This document shows, in pieces, positions 1 through 8,892 of a stretch of 64,000 bases of DNA. The notes beneath the pieces are model-generated. The model saw only the letters and a list, made by a program, of their open reading frames with translations. It searched no databases and had not been told where the DNA came from. The first letter of the stretch is position 1. The number at the start of each line of letters is the position of its first letter. This DNA is from CAYSRJ01 sp964521865 (GTDB lineage: Bacteria > Spirochaetota > B62-G9 > DRHN01). Location of the stretch: contig CAZFTJ010000007.1 of the NCBI GenBank assembly GCA_964521865.1, forward strand, positions 1-64,000, in the 5' to 3' direction. A program made the translations under genes and the position numbers.

Positions 1-767
1 GCGATAAAATCGTTCTTGTTACCGGGAGCACGAGAGGAATTGGCAGGGGAATTGCGCGTGCTTTTGCCCGGGAAGGGGCATCGGTTGTGATAAACGGGAC
101 CAGGGAGAATCTCTGTCGGGAGGTAGCTGAAGAAATCAGGAGTGCGGGCGGCAGAGCTTTTGAAGCTTCTGGAGATATATCCGATACCGCAACTGTGCAT
201 CAGATTTTTCAGAAGATCCTGGAGAAATTCGGAACGATCGATATTCTCGTCAACAATGCCGGAATTATTTACGTTGTCGATTGTATCGATACAAGCGACG
301 AACAGTGGGACCGTACAATGGCAGTTAATTGCCGTGGCGTTTTTCTGTGCTCACGTGAGGCTGCCGGATATATGATGACGAAGAAGTCGGGCAGGATTAT
401 CAATGTTTCTTCTCAGTTGGGCAAAACCGGCGGGGCGAGATATACGCACTATTGCGCCTCGAAGTTTGCAGTTATCGGTTTTACACAGGCCCTTGCGAAA
501 GAGCTTGCAATAAACGGGATAACCGTCAACGCCGTCTGCCCGGGAATCGTGGATACAGATATGATGGATGAGGAGCTCAACACATTGAAAAGGCTTACCG
601 GCAAAACCACAGAAGTGTTGAGAAAGGATTTTTTAAAAATGATTCCTCTGGGAAGATATGAAGCTCCCGACGATGTTGCGGATCTTGTGCTCTTTCTTGC
701 ATCGGATAAAGCCTCATATATTACGGGGCAGGCAATAAATGTCACCGGAGGATATGAAATGCACTAG
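1..767 (+). CDS. Short-chain dehydrogenase/reductase (5' end outside window)
   Basis: NAD(P)-dependent oxidoreductase of the classical SDR family, similar to 3-oxoacyl-ACP reductase FabG and sugar/polyol dehydrogenases. The reading frame is open from base 3, and the cofactor motif TGSTRGIG is encoded at about bases 21-44, so the start codon lies just before the window. An internal ATG at 87 would remove the cofactor site and is not the start. Also visible are NNAG, the catalytic serine in VSSQLG and the catalytic YCASK. It stops 51 bases before the glycyl radical enzyme and probably oxidises or reduces an intermediate of that pathway. The substrate cannot be told from sequence; the SDR family assignment is secure. 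Confidence 0.93.
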   Translation, partial: DKIVLVTGSTRGIGRGIARAFAREGASVVINGTRENLCREVAEEIRSAGGRAFEASGDISDTATVHQIFQKILEKFGTIDILVNNAGIIYVVDCIDTSDEQWDRTMAVNCRGVFLCSREAAGYMMTKKSGRIINVSSQLGKTGGARYTHYCASKFAVIGFTQALAKELAINGITVNAVCPGIVDTDMMDEELNTLKRLTGKTTEVLRKDFLKMIPLGRYEAPDDVADLVLFLASDKASYITGQAINVTGGYEMH

Positions 768-775
768 TGCGGGAG

Positions 776-791
776 CCGGAACCGGTTCCGG
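776..791. promoter_or_regulatory. 16-bp perfect palindrome upstream of the glycyl radical enzyme
   Basis: CCGGAACCGGTTCCGG is its own reverse complement. It sits between the dehydrogenase stop codon and the start of the glycyl radical enzyme gene. It could be a protein-binding site or chance; as RNA it would need to open a loop and give only a short stem. No regulator gene of known specificity lies beside it. Confidence 0.35.
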
Positions 792-818
792 TACATTACC
801 TTTAAAGGGTTGCACCGT

Positions 819-3260
819 ATGAATATTCAGACCTACCAGCTCAATTATAAACGCAACGTTACCAAACGAATCAACAGGCTCACGGATAGGGCTGTTAGAA
901 CAAAGCCGTTTGTGTGTACAGAGCGGGCCCGCTTCATCACTGAATCGTATAGAAACAGTGAAGGGAAAGACCCTTTGATAAGAAGGGCTTTGGCACTTGA
1001 GCACCTGCTTGAAAACATGTCAATCTATATCAATGAAGACGAATTGATCGTCGGAAACAACTCATCCGGACCGCGGGGTTCTGTTGTGGCGCCGGAATAC
1101 GGTGCAAACTGGCTGAACAGGGAGCTGTTCGATCCGTTGAAAGCTCCGGATAAGCGGCCGCAGGATACTCATATTATATCGGACGAAACGAAGGATATTC
1201 TTTCAGAAGAGATTCTTCCCTACTGGCTGGGTAAAACCGTTGAGGATAGAGTTGTCGATATACTACCGGAGACGGTTATCGATGCCGGTGTTGCCTCTCT
1301 CGGAGAGCTTAATACTACTCCGGTAGCTCCCGAGGTGTATTTGAGAAACGGCATCGGGCATGTTGTAGTGGACTATGAAAAGTTGCTCGCCTGTGGGTTC
1401 AGCGGCATGTGCTCTGCGGCAGAAAAAATGGTAGATGAAATGGATCTTGCAATTCCGGAGAATTTTCGAAAGAAAATATTTTTTACTTCGGTTATTATCG
1501 TGTATAAAGCAGTGCAGAAATGGATTGAAAGGTATTCAGACCTGGCAAAGGAAAAGGCCCAACATTGCAAAGATGAGAAGAGGACGGAGGAATTACTAAG
1601 AATATCCGAAGATTGTATGTTCATTTCCAAGAATCCGCCGGAAACCTTCAGGCAGGCGCTTCAGACCTGGTTTTTTGCACAATTATTGCTTTTTGGTCTG
1701 GAACAGAACTGCACGGCGGTATCTCCCGGCCGGTTTGATCAATATATGTATCCGTTTTATAAAAATGATATACAGAACAACACGCTATCGAAAGAGGAGG
1801 CTGTTGAATTAATAGAGTGTCTGTTCGTTAAACTGTCCGAAATGAGCATACTATGGGATTTTGACTCCGCCTCGTACTGGTCGGGCTTTTCTATGACATT
1901 ATGTTTGATAGTCGGCGGAGTGGATGGGGATGGAAATGATGCCACAAATGAGCTCTCATATTTGCTTATTGAGGCAGATAAAAATACCGGTCTGCTGCAG
2001 CCGGAATTAGCAGTAAGGGTGAACAGCTGCACCCCGGGAAGTCTCATGGCGGAGGCCATGAAGGAGGTGCGGCTGGGAAGAGGAAAACCAAAATTTTTTA
2101 TGGATAATGCTGCGATTTCTATGATCCGAAATACCGATGTAAGCCTGAAAGAGGCCAGAAACTATGCAGTGGTGGGATGTGTCGAATTGACTCCTTCCGG
2201 CAACACAGCTGCATACACCGGTGCTGTTTTTATTAACTTGGCAAAGTGCCTGGAACTGGCATTGGATGATGGAAAATGTTTTATCAGAGACCGGTATATA
2301 GGTTTAAGAACGGGAATTCCGGATACTCTGAAGAATTATGATGATGTCGAGCATGCCTTCAAACAGCAGGTTTCGTATGCGGTAAAAAATGCAGTTATCG
2401 TAATGAATGCGGTTATAGAGTATCAGGCAAAGCTTTACCCCTGTCCTTTTTCTTCTTCATTAATAAACGGCTGTATGCAAAAAGGCAGGGATTTTACTGA
2501 AGGGGGAGCACAGCACAACTTCGTCGGTATTACGGGAGTGGGGCTCCCCAATGTAGCAAACTCGCTTGCTGCTGTAAAAAAGGTCGTGTATGAAGAAAAT
2601 AAAATAACATTGAAAGATCTTGTAACAATTCTAAGAGCTGATTTTGATCGCAACGAACGGCTTCGGCTGGAGTTATGGAATAAAATTCCAAAGTATGGGA
2701 ATGACGATGATTATGTTGATACCATTGCGCGGAAGGTCGGGCAATTTTATTGTCAGGAAGTGTCGCGATTCAGTGGACCTTTCGGAAATCGATTCAGACC
2801 CGGTCTGTTCGCTGTTTCTATCAATGTGCCGTTTGGTCTGGTGACAGGAGCGACTGCGGAAGGGAGAAAGGCCGGCCGGCCGCTGGCGGACGGAGGAATT
2901 TCCCCGGCAGCAGGCTCGGAGAAATACGGAGTATTGGGAGTAATAAAATCCGCTTCCAAAATCGATAACGTGCCGGCCGGCAATGGTACGCTCCTGAATA
3001 TACGACTGAGTCCTTCGGTTCTGGACACAGATGAGGATATGGCGAAAGTAGTGGATCTTATACGGTCGTATCACGACCTGGGGGGCTATCATATTCAGTT
3101 CAATGTGATAGACAACGAAGTTTTACGGAAGGCTCAAAAAGACCCCGAACGCTACAGAGGTTTAATGGTGAGAGTCGCAGGCTACAGTGCATACTTCGTT
3201 GAGCTCAATCCCGAAGTTCAGGAGGATATCATTTCAAGAACCATTCATGGCGGAATCTGA
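819..3260 (+). CDS. Glycyl radical enzyme (pyruvate formate-lyase/dehydratase superfamily)
   Basis: Oxygen-sensitive radical enzyme of about 813 residues. The radical-bearing glycine is in the C-terminal motif RVAGYSAYF (about Gly788), and the thiyl cysteine is in VVGCVEL (about Cys454). A Glu two residues after the Cys (GCVE) is typical of the eliminating/dehydratase branches (glycerol or propanediol dehydratase, choline TMA-lyase, sulfonate lyases, hydroxyproline dehydratase) and of some decarboxylases, rather than of pyruvate formate-lyase itself, which has two adjacent cysteines. The ATG at 819 is preferred over the upstream TTG at 810 because AAAGGG at 804-809 is then well spaced. The activase follows with a 14-base overlap. 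Substrate unassigned: the neighbouring corrinoid methyltransferase hints at a methylated amine or ether, but this is inference. Confidence 0.93.
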   Translation: MNIQTYQLNYKRNVTKRINRLTDRAVRTKPFVCTERARFITESYRNSEGKDPLIRRALALEHLLENMSIYINEDELIVGNNSSGPRGSVVAPEYGANWLNRELFDPLKAPDKRPQDTHIISDETKDILSEEILPYWLGKTVEDRVVDILPETVIDAGVASLGELNTTPVAPEVYLRNGIGHVVVDYEKLLACGFSGMCSAAEKMVDEMDLAIPENFRKKIFFTSVIIVYKAVQKWIERYSDLAKEKAQHCKDEKRTEELLRISEDCMFISKNPPETFRQALQTWFFAQLLLFGLEQNCTAVSPGRFDQYMYPFYKNDIQNNTLSKEEAVELIECLFVKLSEMSILWDFDSASYWSGFSMTLCLIVGGVDGDGNDATNELSYLLIEADKNTGLLQPELAVRVNSCTPGSLMAEAMKEVRLGRGKPKFFMDNAAISMIRNTDVSLKEARNYAVVGCVELTPSGNTAAYTGAVFINLAKCLELALDDGKCFIRDRYIGLRTGIPDTLKNYDDVEHAFKQQVSYAVKNAVIVMNAVIEYQAKLYPCPFSSSLINGCMQKGRDFTEGGAQHNFVGITGVGLPNVANSLAAVKKVVYEENKITLKDLVTILRADFDRNERLRLELWNKIPKYGNDDDYVDTIARKVGQFYCQEVSRFSGPFGNRFRPGLFAVSINVPFGLVTGATAEGRKAGRPLADGGISPAAGSEKYGVLGVIKSASKIDNVPAGNGTLLNIRLSPSVLDTDEDMAKVVDLIRSYHDLGGYHIQFNVIDNEVLRKAQKDPERYRGLMVRVAGYSAYFVELNPEVQEDIISRTIHGGI

Positions 3261-4092
3261 ACAGGATAAAAAATACGGATTGATTTTTGATATACAGAGG
3301 TTTTCGGTTCATGACGGCCCCGGTGTAAGAACTCTGGTGTTTTTTAAGGGATGCCCGCTCAGATGTCAATGGTGTTCAAATCCCGAGGGTCGGGTGATGG
3401 AACAACAGATATTGTTCAACAGCAGGAGATGTATTGCATGCAGCGGCTGCGCGGCTGTCTGTCGTAACCGCGCCAGCAGCTTGATAAACGGCACCATAGT
3501 GTACGACAGGAAGAAGTGCACCGTATGCGGAAAATGCATTGAGGTATGTCCTTCGGGAGCCAGAACTCTTTCAGGGAAATGGTTTACGGTTCAGGAGGTT
3601 ATGGAGGTCGTTGAGAAAGATAAGGTTTTTTTCAGGCACTCCGGCGGTGGAGTTACTCTTGGAGGAGGAGAACCGACGTACCAACCTGAATTTGCCGGGG
3701 CATTACTTGCAGAGTGCAGGAGAAACAATATACACACGGCAATTGAAACATGCGGCTGGGCCGACTGGAGCAGTTTTTCCCTTCTGCTGGAAAAGACGGA
3801 TCTTGTGCTGTTTGATATAAAACACGTTGATGATTCTAAACAAAGGCATTACACAGGCGCCTCAAATAGGATCATCCTGGACAATCTTGATAAGCTGTTT
3901 AAGTCGAATAAAAAGATCGTTGTTCGAATCACGCTGATTCCGCATTTTAACGATTCGAAAGAAGAGAAGGAAAAAATAGTTGATTTTATAAAATCAAAAA
4001 GAAGGAACGTAGAAATAGAATATTTATATTACCACAAATACGGTTTATATAAGTACGAGCTCCTGGGTGAAAGGTATCCCTATCGATATTAA
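3247..4092 (+). CDS. Glycyl radical enzyme activase (radical SAM)
   Basis: Radical S-adenosylmethionine protein that would install the glycyl radical on the enzyme encoded just upstream. After an N-terminal FDIQRFSVHDGPG signature it has the radical SAM cluster motif GCPLRCQWC. Next come two ferredoxin-like inserts, CIACSGCAAVC and CTVCGKCIEVC, which are the extra 4Fe-4S clusters of activases for dehydratase-type glycyl radical enzymes; the PFL activase lacks them. The GGGEP motif of SAM binding is present (TLGGGEPTY). The ATG at 3247 overlaps the end of the previous gene by 14 bases, which implies translational coupling. A longer frame starting at 3187 is open but lies inside the upstream gene. 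Confidence 0.93.
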   Translation: MAESEQDKKYGLIFDIQRFSVHDGPGVRTLVFFKGCPLRCQWCSNPEGRVMEQQILFNSRRCIACSGCAAVCRNRASSLINGTIVYDRKKCTVCGKCIEVCPSGARTLSGKWFTVQEVMEVVEKDKVFFRHSGGGVTLGGGEPTYQPEFAGALLAECRRNNIHTAIETCGWADWSSFSLLLEKTDLVLFDIKHVDDSKQRHYTGASNRIILDNLDKLFKSNKKIVVRITLIPHFNDSKEEKEKIVDFIKSKRRNVEIEYLYYHKYGLYKYELLGERYPYRY

Positions 4093-4123
4093 AACCGCTC
4101 ATGCTTAATTACGGGGAAATCGT

Positions 4124-4765
4124 ATGGAGAACATTCTTGAGGAAATAAAAGAAGCTGTGTTGAACTTCGATAGAAATGCGGTTGCGGAGCTTGCCGCGAA
4201 GGGGATCAGTGAAAATATAGATCCTCTTAAAATGTTTGATGTATTGAAGGAAGTTATCGGTACGGTTGGAGAAGGTTTTTCAAAAGGGGAGCTATTTTTA
4301 CCCCATCTTGTCGGCGCCGCCGATGCAGTTGAAGGCGGTATGCCCATTATAATGAAAGAAATCAGGAGAAGAGGAAAGAAGGTTGAGAGCCTGGGAACTG
4401 TCGTCATCGGCACGGTGTTGGGGGATATTCACAGCATAGGGAAAACAATGGTTGCAACCCTTCTTGCTGCAGGAGGGTTTACGGTACACGATATTGGTAT
4501 AAATGTTAAGGCAATGGAGTTTGTCAGGGCTGTTACGGATAATCATGCTCACATTCTTGCAATGTCCGCTCTTTTGACAACAACTGCGCCGGAGCAGAGC
4601 AGAGTGATAGAGCTGTTGAAGGAGAAGGGCATAAGAAGCACGGTAAAGGTGATGGTTGGGGGAGGGGCGATAACGAATGAATTTGCACATGAGATCGGGG
4701 CTGACGGGTACAGCGGTACGGCTCCGGGGGCTGTAAAATTAGCACGACGCCTGATCGCCGAATAG
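4124..4765 (+). CDS. Corrinoid methyl-carrier protein (MtbC/MttC family)
   Basis: B12-binding methyl carrier of 213 residues, the usual size for the small cognate corrinoid proteins of methylamine and betaine methyltransferases. It has an N-terminal four-helix B12-binding 'cap' (about residues 5-85) followed by a Rossmann-like cobalamin domain. The histidine that ligates cobalt is in the motif GDIHSIG (DxHxxG). A glycine-rich patch, VMVGGGAI, contacts the nucleotide tail in this family. It lies directly before the MttB-family methyltransferase, as expected for a partner pair: the methyltransferase loads the cobalt and a second enzyme, not encoded here, would move the methyl group to tetrahydrofolate. 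Confidence 0.93.
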   Translation: MENILEEIKEAVLNFDRNAVAELAAKGISENIDPLKMFDVLKEVIGTVGEGFSKGELFLPHLVGAADAVEGGMPIIMKEIRRRGKKVESLGTVVIGTVLGDIHSIGKTMVATLLAAGGFTVHDIGINVKAMEFVRAVTDNHAHILAMSALLTTTAPEQSRVIELLKEKGIRSTVKVMVGGGAITNEFAHEIGADGYSGTAPGAVKLARRLIAE

Positions 4766-4909
4766 CCTGAAGTTCGGATGATATACAGCACATGGCTCGG
4801 CGACGCATCGTGGTACTGTCTGAAGTAGGTTTACTGAAAAATGAAGATGGTAATGAAGGAATATGGTGGAGATGCCTTTGATTAAAAGGGCGCATACAAG
4901 GGAAACAGC

Positions 4910-6349
4910 ATGTCGATGAGAGGATTTACACGAAATATAAAACCTGTTGATATTCTTACCGAGGAACAGGTCGAGGCGATTCACAGAGCGACACTGGATG
5001 TTCTCGAGGTGACCGGGATCAGGTTTGAGAGTGATAAAGCGCTCAAGATTTTCAAAAAAAACGACTGTATTGTTGATTTTGAAGACAGGAGGGTACGGTT
5101 TCCCAGCTACATTGTGGAGGAAATGCTGATGAGATGTCCGAGCAGTTTTACGATGAAGTCGAGAAACCCCGAGCACAATGTGAGGATCGGAGGAAATACG
5201 TTCTATTTTTCGGATATGCCCGGTGAGGGTATCCTGGACTTGAATACATGGGAGGTGAGGAAGGCGACGCGGGATGAAAATAAAGAAGCTCTTAGGGTTT
5301 TGGACGCACTTGAGAATTTTCATATACTGTGTTCCTATACCCCTTATTTCGAGATAGAGGGCGTAATTCCTGCAATGTCGATTCTGGAAAGTGTTGCTGC
5401 GAAGATGCGCTATTCCACGAAGGTTCAATGGACAGGGTATCAGAATGACTGTGAAGTTTTTAATATAGAAATGGCTAAAGTTACGGATCAGGATATTATG
5501 GGCCTCGGTCTACCCTCCGCTCCCTTAACCTATTACTCCGATGCGTGTGAATCGACGATTCGATATGCTGAGGCGCAGTTTCCAATTAATTTTGCGAGCG
5601 GCTGCATGATGGGAGGCACCTCTCCCGCTACCATTGCCGGAACACTGGTATCATTCGATGCCGAGGTGATCGGCGGCATTGTTCTTTCTCAACTGGTCAA
5701 ATCCGGTACAAAAGTGGTGGTTGAAGATACCATACTGCCCATGGATATGCGTTCGGGTTCTCCCGTATTTGGAAGTATTACCGCGTGTCTTCATATAGGG
5801 GCATTCGGACAGGTATGGAGAAGATACAACATCCCGACATTTGCCGATTCAGGATGGACAAACTCAAAGAAGATAGATTTTCAGGATGGGTATGAGAAAT
5901 CAATCACCTCGCTTATTATCGCATTATCGGGATGCAATGTGGCAAACCTGTTTGGGGGAGTATATGGAGAGCTTGCCTTTCATCCTTTGCAGGCAATCCT
6001 GGATAACGATGTTGCAGGTATGGTGGGGAAGTTTATAGAAGGTATAATTGTTGATAATGAGACGCTTGCAACAGATCTGATAGAGAAGGTTGGACCTATC
6101 CCGGGGCATTTTCTGACGACTGCACATACGAGAAATTATTTCGACAAGGAGGGCTTCTTTCCCAAAGCCGCAGACATGCTTCCCTATGAGGAATGGAGGG
6201 AGCAGGGGAGAAAAGACGCATTGAAGCTTGCCGGGGAACGGTTTGAAGAAATCCTTCATACTCATCGGTGTAAACCGCTCGCTGAAGATCAGGACAGGGA
6301 AATTGAAAATATTCTTAAAAGAGCGCGCAAGTTATATACGAATATATGA
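4910..6349 (+). CDS. MttB-family (trimethylamine methyltransferase-like) corrinoid methyltransferase
   Basis: 479-residue member of the MttB superfamily, which demethylates quaternary or tertiary amines onto a corrinoid protein. The start is followed by the family-like opening LTEEQVEAIHRATLDVLEVTG. The gene runs without any in-frame amber codon, so it does not need pyrrolysine. It belongs with the non-Pyl members, of which characterised examples act on glycine betaine, proline betaine, carnitine and gamma-butyrobetaine. Its partner corrinoid protein is 144 bases upstream. No RamA-type activator and no tetrahydrofolate methyltransferase lies nearby. Substrate unknown; the glycyl radical enzyme in the same run of genes makes the combination unusual. 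Confidence 0.9.
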   Translation: MSMRGFTRNIKPVDILTEEQVEAIHRATLDVLEVTGIRFESDKALKIFKKNDCIVDFEDRRVRFPSYIVEEMLMRCPSSFTMKSRNPEHNVRIGGNTFYFSDMPGEGILDLNTWEVRKATRDENKEALRVLDALENFHILCSYTPYFEIEGVIPAMSILESVAAKMRYSTKVQWTGYQNDCEVFNIEMAKVTDQDIMGLGLPSAPLTYYSDACESTIRYAEAQFPINFASGCMMGGTSPATIAGTLVSFDAEVIGGIVLSQLVKSGTKVVVEDTILPMDMRSGSPVFGSITACLHIGAFGQVWRRYNIPTFADSGWTNSKKIDFQDGYEKSITSLIIALSGCNVANLFGGVYGELAFHPLQAILDNDVAGMVGKFIEGIIVDNETLATDLIEKVGPIPGHFLTTAHTRNYFDKEGFFPKAADMLPYEEWREQGRKDALKLAGERFEEILHTHRCKPLAEDQDREIENILKRARKLYTNI

Positions 6350-6434
6350 CCTTTCGATTTTTAGCCCTGTAATAATACGGGCGACATTATGCAATGCAGC
6401 AGGCAGGTCGCTGGTATAGAAAGTGGGGAGCCTC

Positions 6435-7196
6435 ATGATATTAAAAGGCAAGATTGCGGTTATTACCGGCGCTGCAACGGGAATAGGTTTTGAAACAGCG
6501 AGGCTTTTTTTTAAAAACGGCGCCGCCGTCGTTGGTATATATCATAAGAGATTCGATAAAAAAAAGATAAGGGAGGCGTTCGGTGAATCGCATAAAGCTC
6601 TTTATATGAAAGCCGATATAACGAGCTCTGACGATGTGAAGCACCTTGCATCTGAAATCGAAAAAAGATTCAACCGGGTCGATATTCTCGTGAACAATGC
6701 GGCGATCGATACTATCGGAAATGTTGAAAAAACATCGGAAGAGGAGTTTCGGAAAATCATGAATGTGAATGTCTACGGCACATTTCTGGTAACCAAGTAT
6801 ATCATCCCTCTGATGAAAAAAGATAAAAAAGGCGGTTCGATTATTAATGTTGCCTCAAGCATCGGCCTGATGGGAATGGCAGACAGATTGGCATATACGA
6901 CCTCAAAGGGTGCAATCGTTAATTTTACGCGCAGCATGGCCCTGGACTATGTAGACTACCATATCAGGGTGAATGCAGTTGCTCCGGGAGGTACGTATAC
7001 GGAAATGGTGAAGGAATTTTTTCAAAAACATGCTTCCGAAGAGTTTAAAAAAGAAGTTTACAAGATGCATGTCATAAACAGGTTGGCTGAGCCGATTGAA
7101 ATAGCCAAACCTATTCTGTTTCTGGCTTGTGATGATTCTTCATATGCCAATGGAGCGATTTTTAGTGTGGACGGCGGCTACACGTGCGGCAAGTAA
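6435..7196 (+). CDS. Short-chain dehydrogenase/reductase
   Basis: Complete 253-residue classical SDR. The cofactor site is TGAATGIG, the structural motif is NNAA (in VNNAAIDT), the catalytic serine lies in VASSIG and the catalytic Tyr/Lys are in YTTSK. The C-terminus has the usual SVDGGYT. The ATG at 6435 is chosen because GGGGAG sits 5 bases upstream; a GTG at 6423 is in frame but lies on that ribosome site. It is a second dehydrogenase in the glycyl radical/methyltransferase operon, so the pathway probably includes two oxidation-reduction steps on hydroxyl or carbonyl groups. Confidence 0.93.
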   Translation: MILKGKIAVITGAATGIGFETARLFFKNGAAVVGIYHKRFDKKKIREAFGESHKALYMKADITSSDDVKHLASEIEKRFNRVDILVNNAAIDTIGNVEKTSEEEFRKIMNVNVYGTFLVTKYIIPLMKKDKKGGSIINVASSIGLMGMADRLAYTTSKGAIVNFTRSMALDYVDYHIRVNAVAPGGTYTEMVKEFFQKHASEEFKKEVYKMHVINRLAEPIEIAKPILFLACDDSSYANGAIFSVDGGYTCGK

Positions 7197-7327
7197 GTTA
7201 GAGACGATCCAACTATTGCCGGAGGCAGCGTTGTGTATGCAAATAAATTCTCATTGAAAGGGGGTGAACTTTTTTGAATTAAAAGCTTAGACGACACTAA
7301 ATAATTAAATCAATAAGGGGGAAGGTC

Positions 7328-8788
7328 ATGAAAAAGAATAGACTTTTTTTTGCTGTTGCTTTGGTTTTGAGCATGCTGTTGTGTGCAACATTTCTCATTG
7401 CCGGCGGCGGCAAGGAGAAAGAGAAAGCGAAAGAGGGTGCGGTTAAAGAAGAGCTGGGTCCGATGCCCGGTGAACCGATAGACAAGATGGCGACCAGAAT
7501 AGCAAAGGCGTTGACAGAAGGGAAAAAGATTGAGCTGCACATGTTGTTGACATGGGATGCCCCTGGACAGGCCTTGCTGAAGGTATTGCCCGAGTGGGAA
7601 TCTGCAACGGGGATCAAGGTGTTTACGGAACCTCTTTCGACGATTGAGATGTCCCAGAAAGTAAATCTTGAATTAGCCTCCGGCCAGCCGGAATACGACA
7701 TCATTCAGTACGACCGGTATATCCACAAACCTGTGCTTGAAAATCCGGGTGTTCTCAATTTAGATCCATATATAGCGAAATATGATCCTAAGTTTGAGAC
7801 AATGATACCTGGAATAGAAAAGTGGGGTATTGCCGACGACGGTACTCACAGAGCCATGCCATTTTACTGGTGTGACTACATTATGGCTTACAGGAAAGAC
7901 TTAATCGAAGATCCAAAGGAAAAATCTGCATTCAGGACCAAATATGGATACGACTATGATATTGACAATCTGACCTGGGATAAGTCTTTCAAGGATGTTG
8001 CCGAGTTTTTCACGCGGGACACCGACGGCGACGGGAAAGTAGATTTTTGGGGTGCTGCCGAAATGTTTGCTCCCTATGCGGCCTGCGATACCTTTATGTC
8101 GCGATACCTCAATTATTGGGATAGGGACAAGCCTCTCCTTTCAGATCCTGCCACAGGAAAATTTACTGCCAATGATGAAGCGGGTTTGAGAACTTTACAG
8201 GATATGCTTGATGTTGTATACAAAGGGTATGAAGTTCCGGAAATTTTACAGACAGACTGGGCCTCAATTCTCGGAACATTTGCATCCGGACGGTGCGCAA
8301 TAGCGTTTCAATACGCTCCTACCTGGTCTCCGATACAGGCAGAAACTTCAGAGTTCAAGATATCGGGACCCGACAAAGTTGGATTCGCCCATATTCCGGG
8401 AATCAAAGGAAAACCGAGATCTGCTCAGGATTGCGGATGGATATCGTTTATCACCGGAAATACCGATATTCCAGAAATTGCCTACCTTTTTCTAATCTGG
8501 GCCGGCTCTGAGGAGATCGACAAGAAAATGGCATTGACGAGCTTGCACAATCCGGTCAGACAGGCAACGTATAAAGATCCTGCCGTTATCGCGGCTAATC
8601 CGACATTTGCGGCGCAATTTGAGTATTCGGATAACCTGTATACAACTCCTGCGCATTTGATCTTCGAAGAAGAAACCCTCATTGTTTCAAATGCGTTGGC
8701 TGCTCTTGAGAACCGTGAGCTTACGAATCAGGAGGCCCTGGGCAAGATGGGTAAAGAAATCAACGGCAAATGGGCAGAGGTTAAATGA
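7328..8788 (+). CDS. ABC transporter substrate-binding protein (sugar type, family 1)
   Basis: Periplasmic solute-binding protein of 486 residues. A lysine start, a hydrophobic stretch (about residues 6-25) and then AGGGKEKEK make an export signal. No cysteine sits where a lipobox would require it, so anchoring as a lipoprotein is not evident. The body resembles extracellular solute-binding family 1 proteins of carbohydrate importers. GGGGGAAGG at 7317-7325 is a strong ribosome site. Two permease genes follow but no ATPase, so a shared MsmK/UgpC-like ATPase is expected elsewhere. Its place after the glycyl radical/MttB genes suggests it brings in their substrate. Confidence 0.88.
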   Translation: MKKNRLFFAVALVLSMLLCATFLIAGGGKEKEKAKEGAVKEELGPMPGEPIDKMATRIAKALTEGKKIELHMLLTWDAPGQALLKVLPEWESATGIKVFTEPLSTIEMSQKVNLELASGQPEYDIIQYDRYIHKPVLENPGVLNLDPYIAKYDPKFETMIPGIEKWGIADDGTHRAMPFYWCDYIMAYRKDLIEDPKEKSAFRTKYGYDYDIDNLTWDKSFKDVAEFFTRDTDGDGKVDFWGAAEMFAPYAACDTFMSRYLNYWDRDKPLLSDPATGKFTANDEAGLRTLQDMLDVVYKGYEVPEILQTDWASILGTFASGRCAIAFQYAPTWSPIQAETSEFKISGPDKVGFAHIPGIKGKPRSAQDCGWISFITGNTDIPEIAYLFLIWAGSEEIDKKMALTSLHNPVRQATYKDPAVIAANPTFAAQFEYSDNLYTTPAHLIFEEETLIVSNALAALENRELTNQEALGKMGKEINGKWAEVK

Positions 8789-8817
8789 TACGCGGGTTGG
8801 GCGAGGCGTTGTTATCC

Positions 8818-8849
8818 AAGGTCTGGTTATAGAGATATAACCAGGCCTT
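8818..8849 (+). promoter_or_regulatory. Stable intercistronic hairpin after the binding-protein gene
   Basis: A 14-bp stem (AAGGTCTGGTTATA with TATAACCAGGCCTT, one G-U pair) closes a GAGA tetraloop. No run of T follows, so it is not a standard terminator. Hairpins in this position commonly protect the 3' end of the binding-protein transcript and let it accumulate above the permease message; that role is inferred here. Confidence 0.7.
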
Positions 8850-8892
8850 CGCATTAATTAGTGCAACCATCTGAATAAGGAAGGGCTTAAAC

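Noticed and set aside
810..818. TTG start of the glycyl radical enzyme gene
   Set aside because: The likely ribosome site AAAGGG touches this codon directly, leaving no spacing; the ATG at 819 is better placed.
4910..6349. Pyrrolysine (amber) codon in the MttB homologue
   Set aside because: The frame runs 479 codons to its stop without an internal TAG, so it is a non-pyrrolysine member.
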